A DNA stretch of 64,000 bases from Nocardia macrotermitis (GTDB lineage Bacteria > Actinomycetota > Actinomycetes > Mycobacteriales > Mycobacteriaceae). The notes under the pieces are model-generated. The model saw only the letters and a list, made by a program, of their open reading frames with translations. It ran no database searches and was not told where the DNA came from. A program made the position numbers and the translations under genes. The DNA lies in contig NZ_WEGK01000025.1 in NCBI RefSeq assembly GCF_009604405.1, positions 1-64,000 of the forward strand. The letters run 5' to 3'. Positions 63,951 through 64,000 of the stretch are shown one piece after another; position 1 is the stretch's first letter; the number at the start of each line of letters is the position of its first letter.

Positions 63951-64000
63951 ATCACCACCTTTGCCGAACGTGCCGGATCCGGCGAAAACCGGCTCGGAGC

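Overview
The window reads as chromosomal DNA from a high-GC mycolic-acid actinomycete, most likely Nocardia. Supporting signs are strong G/C wobble bias, EspG and DUF3558 families tied to ESX secretion, F420-dependent oxidoreductases, and a block from about 30.1 to 44.3 kb whose gene order matches Mycobacterium tuberculosis Rv0046c-Rv0058 (ino1, PadR regulator, DUF5318, ponA1, GT87 protein, rpsF, ssb, rpsR, rplI, dnaB). Family names come from sequence recognition; no search was run.

0-5.7 kb: 3' end of an RHS/YD-repeat protein with a low-GC toxin tip that looks like a barnase/RNase Sa-type ribonuclease, followed by its barstar-domain immunity gene. A headless DUF3558 copy follows. Then come an intact DUF3558 lipoprotein, two helical ESX-type substrates and EspG.

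5.7-18.1 kb: accessory and metabolic genes: a fossil excisionase-type antitoxin, a 10-bp tandem repeat, two LLM F420 oxidoreductases (one divergent from a LysR regulator), a PIN/antitoxin pair whose toxin lacks its first catalytic strand, a sugar ABC ATPase, an HxlR regulator divergent from a thiolase, an orphan VapB-like antitoxin with a 49-residue acidic partner, menC, and a metallohydrolase/DUF2786 pair.

18.2-30 kb: a trehalose-type ABC importer (lipoprotein and two permeases, served by the ATPase at 11.5 kb or another), a class A penicillin-binding protein, two GyrI-like proteins, a translationally coupled class III nucleotide cyclase and Crp/Fnr regulator, a Ser/Thr kinase, and a small aromatic-rich secreted protein.

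30-44.3 kb: the conserved core. PadR and ino1 overlap and sit behind a perfect inverted repeat. ponA1 and two tail-to-tail GT87 membrane proteins follow, then rpsF-ssb-rpsR-rplI behind a structured leader, a 700-bp gap with a cluster of DnaA-box-like sequences, and dnaB carrying two inteins: a class 3 mini-intein in the Walker A motif and a LAGLIDADG-bearing class 1 intein.

44.3-64 kb: mostly divergent regulator/enzyme pairs with clear operators (two TetR systems), an XRE-cupin gene coupled to a truncated HTH-citrate synthase, NUDIX, ANTAR, methyltransferases, a phytoene-desaturase-like oxidoreductase, an SGNH hydrolase, an overlapping 2OG-oxygenase/SDR pair, a membrane protein with an embedded degenerate kinase, an acyl-CoA synthetase divergent from a nitronate monooxygenase, and an MBL-fold hydrolase. 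No tRNA, rRNA, CRISPR or insertion sequence was seen.
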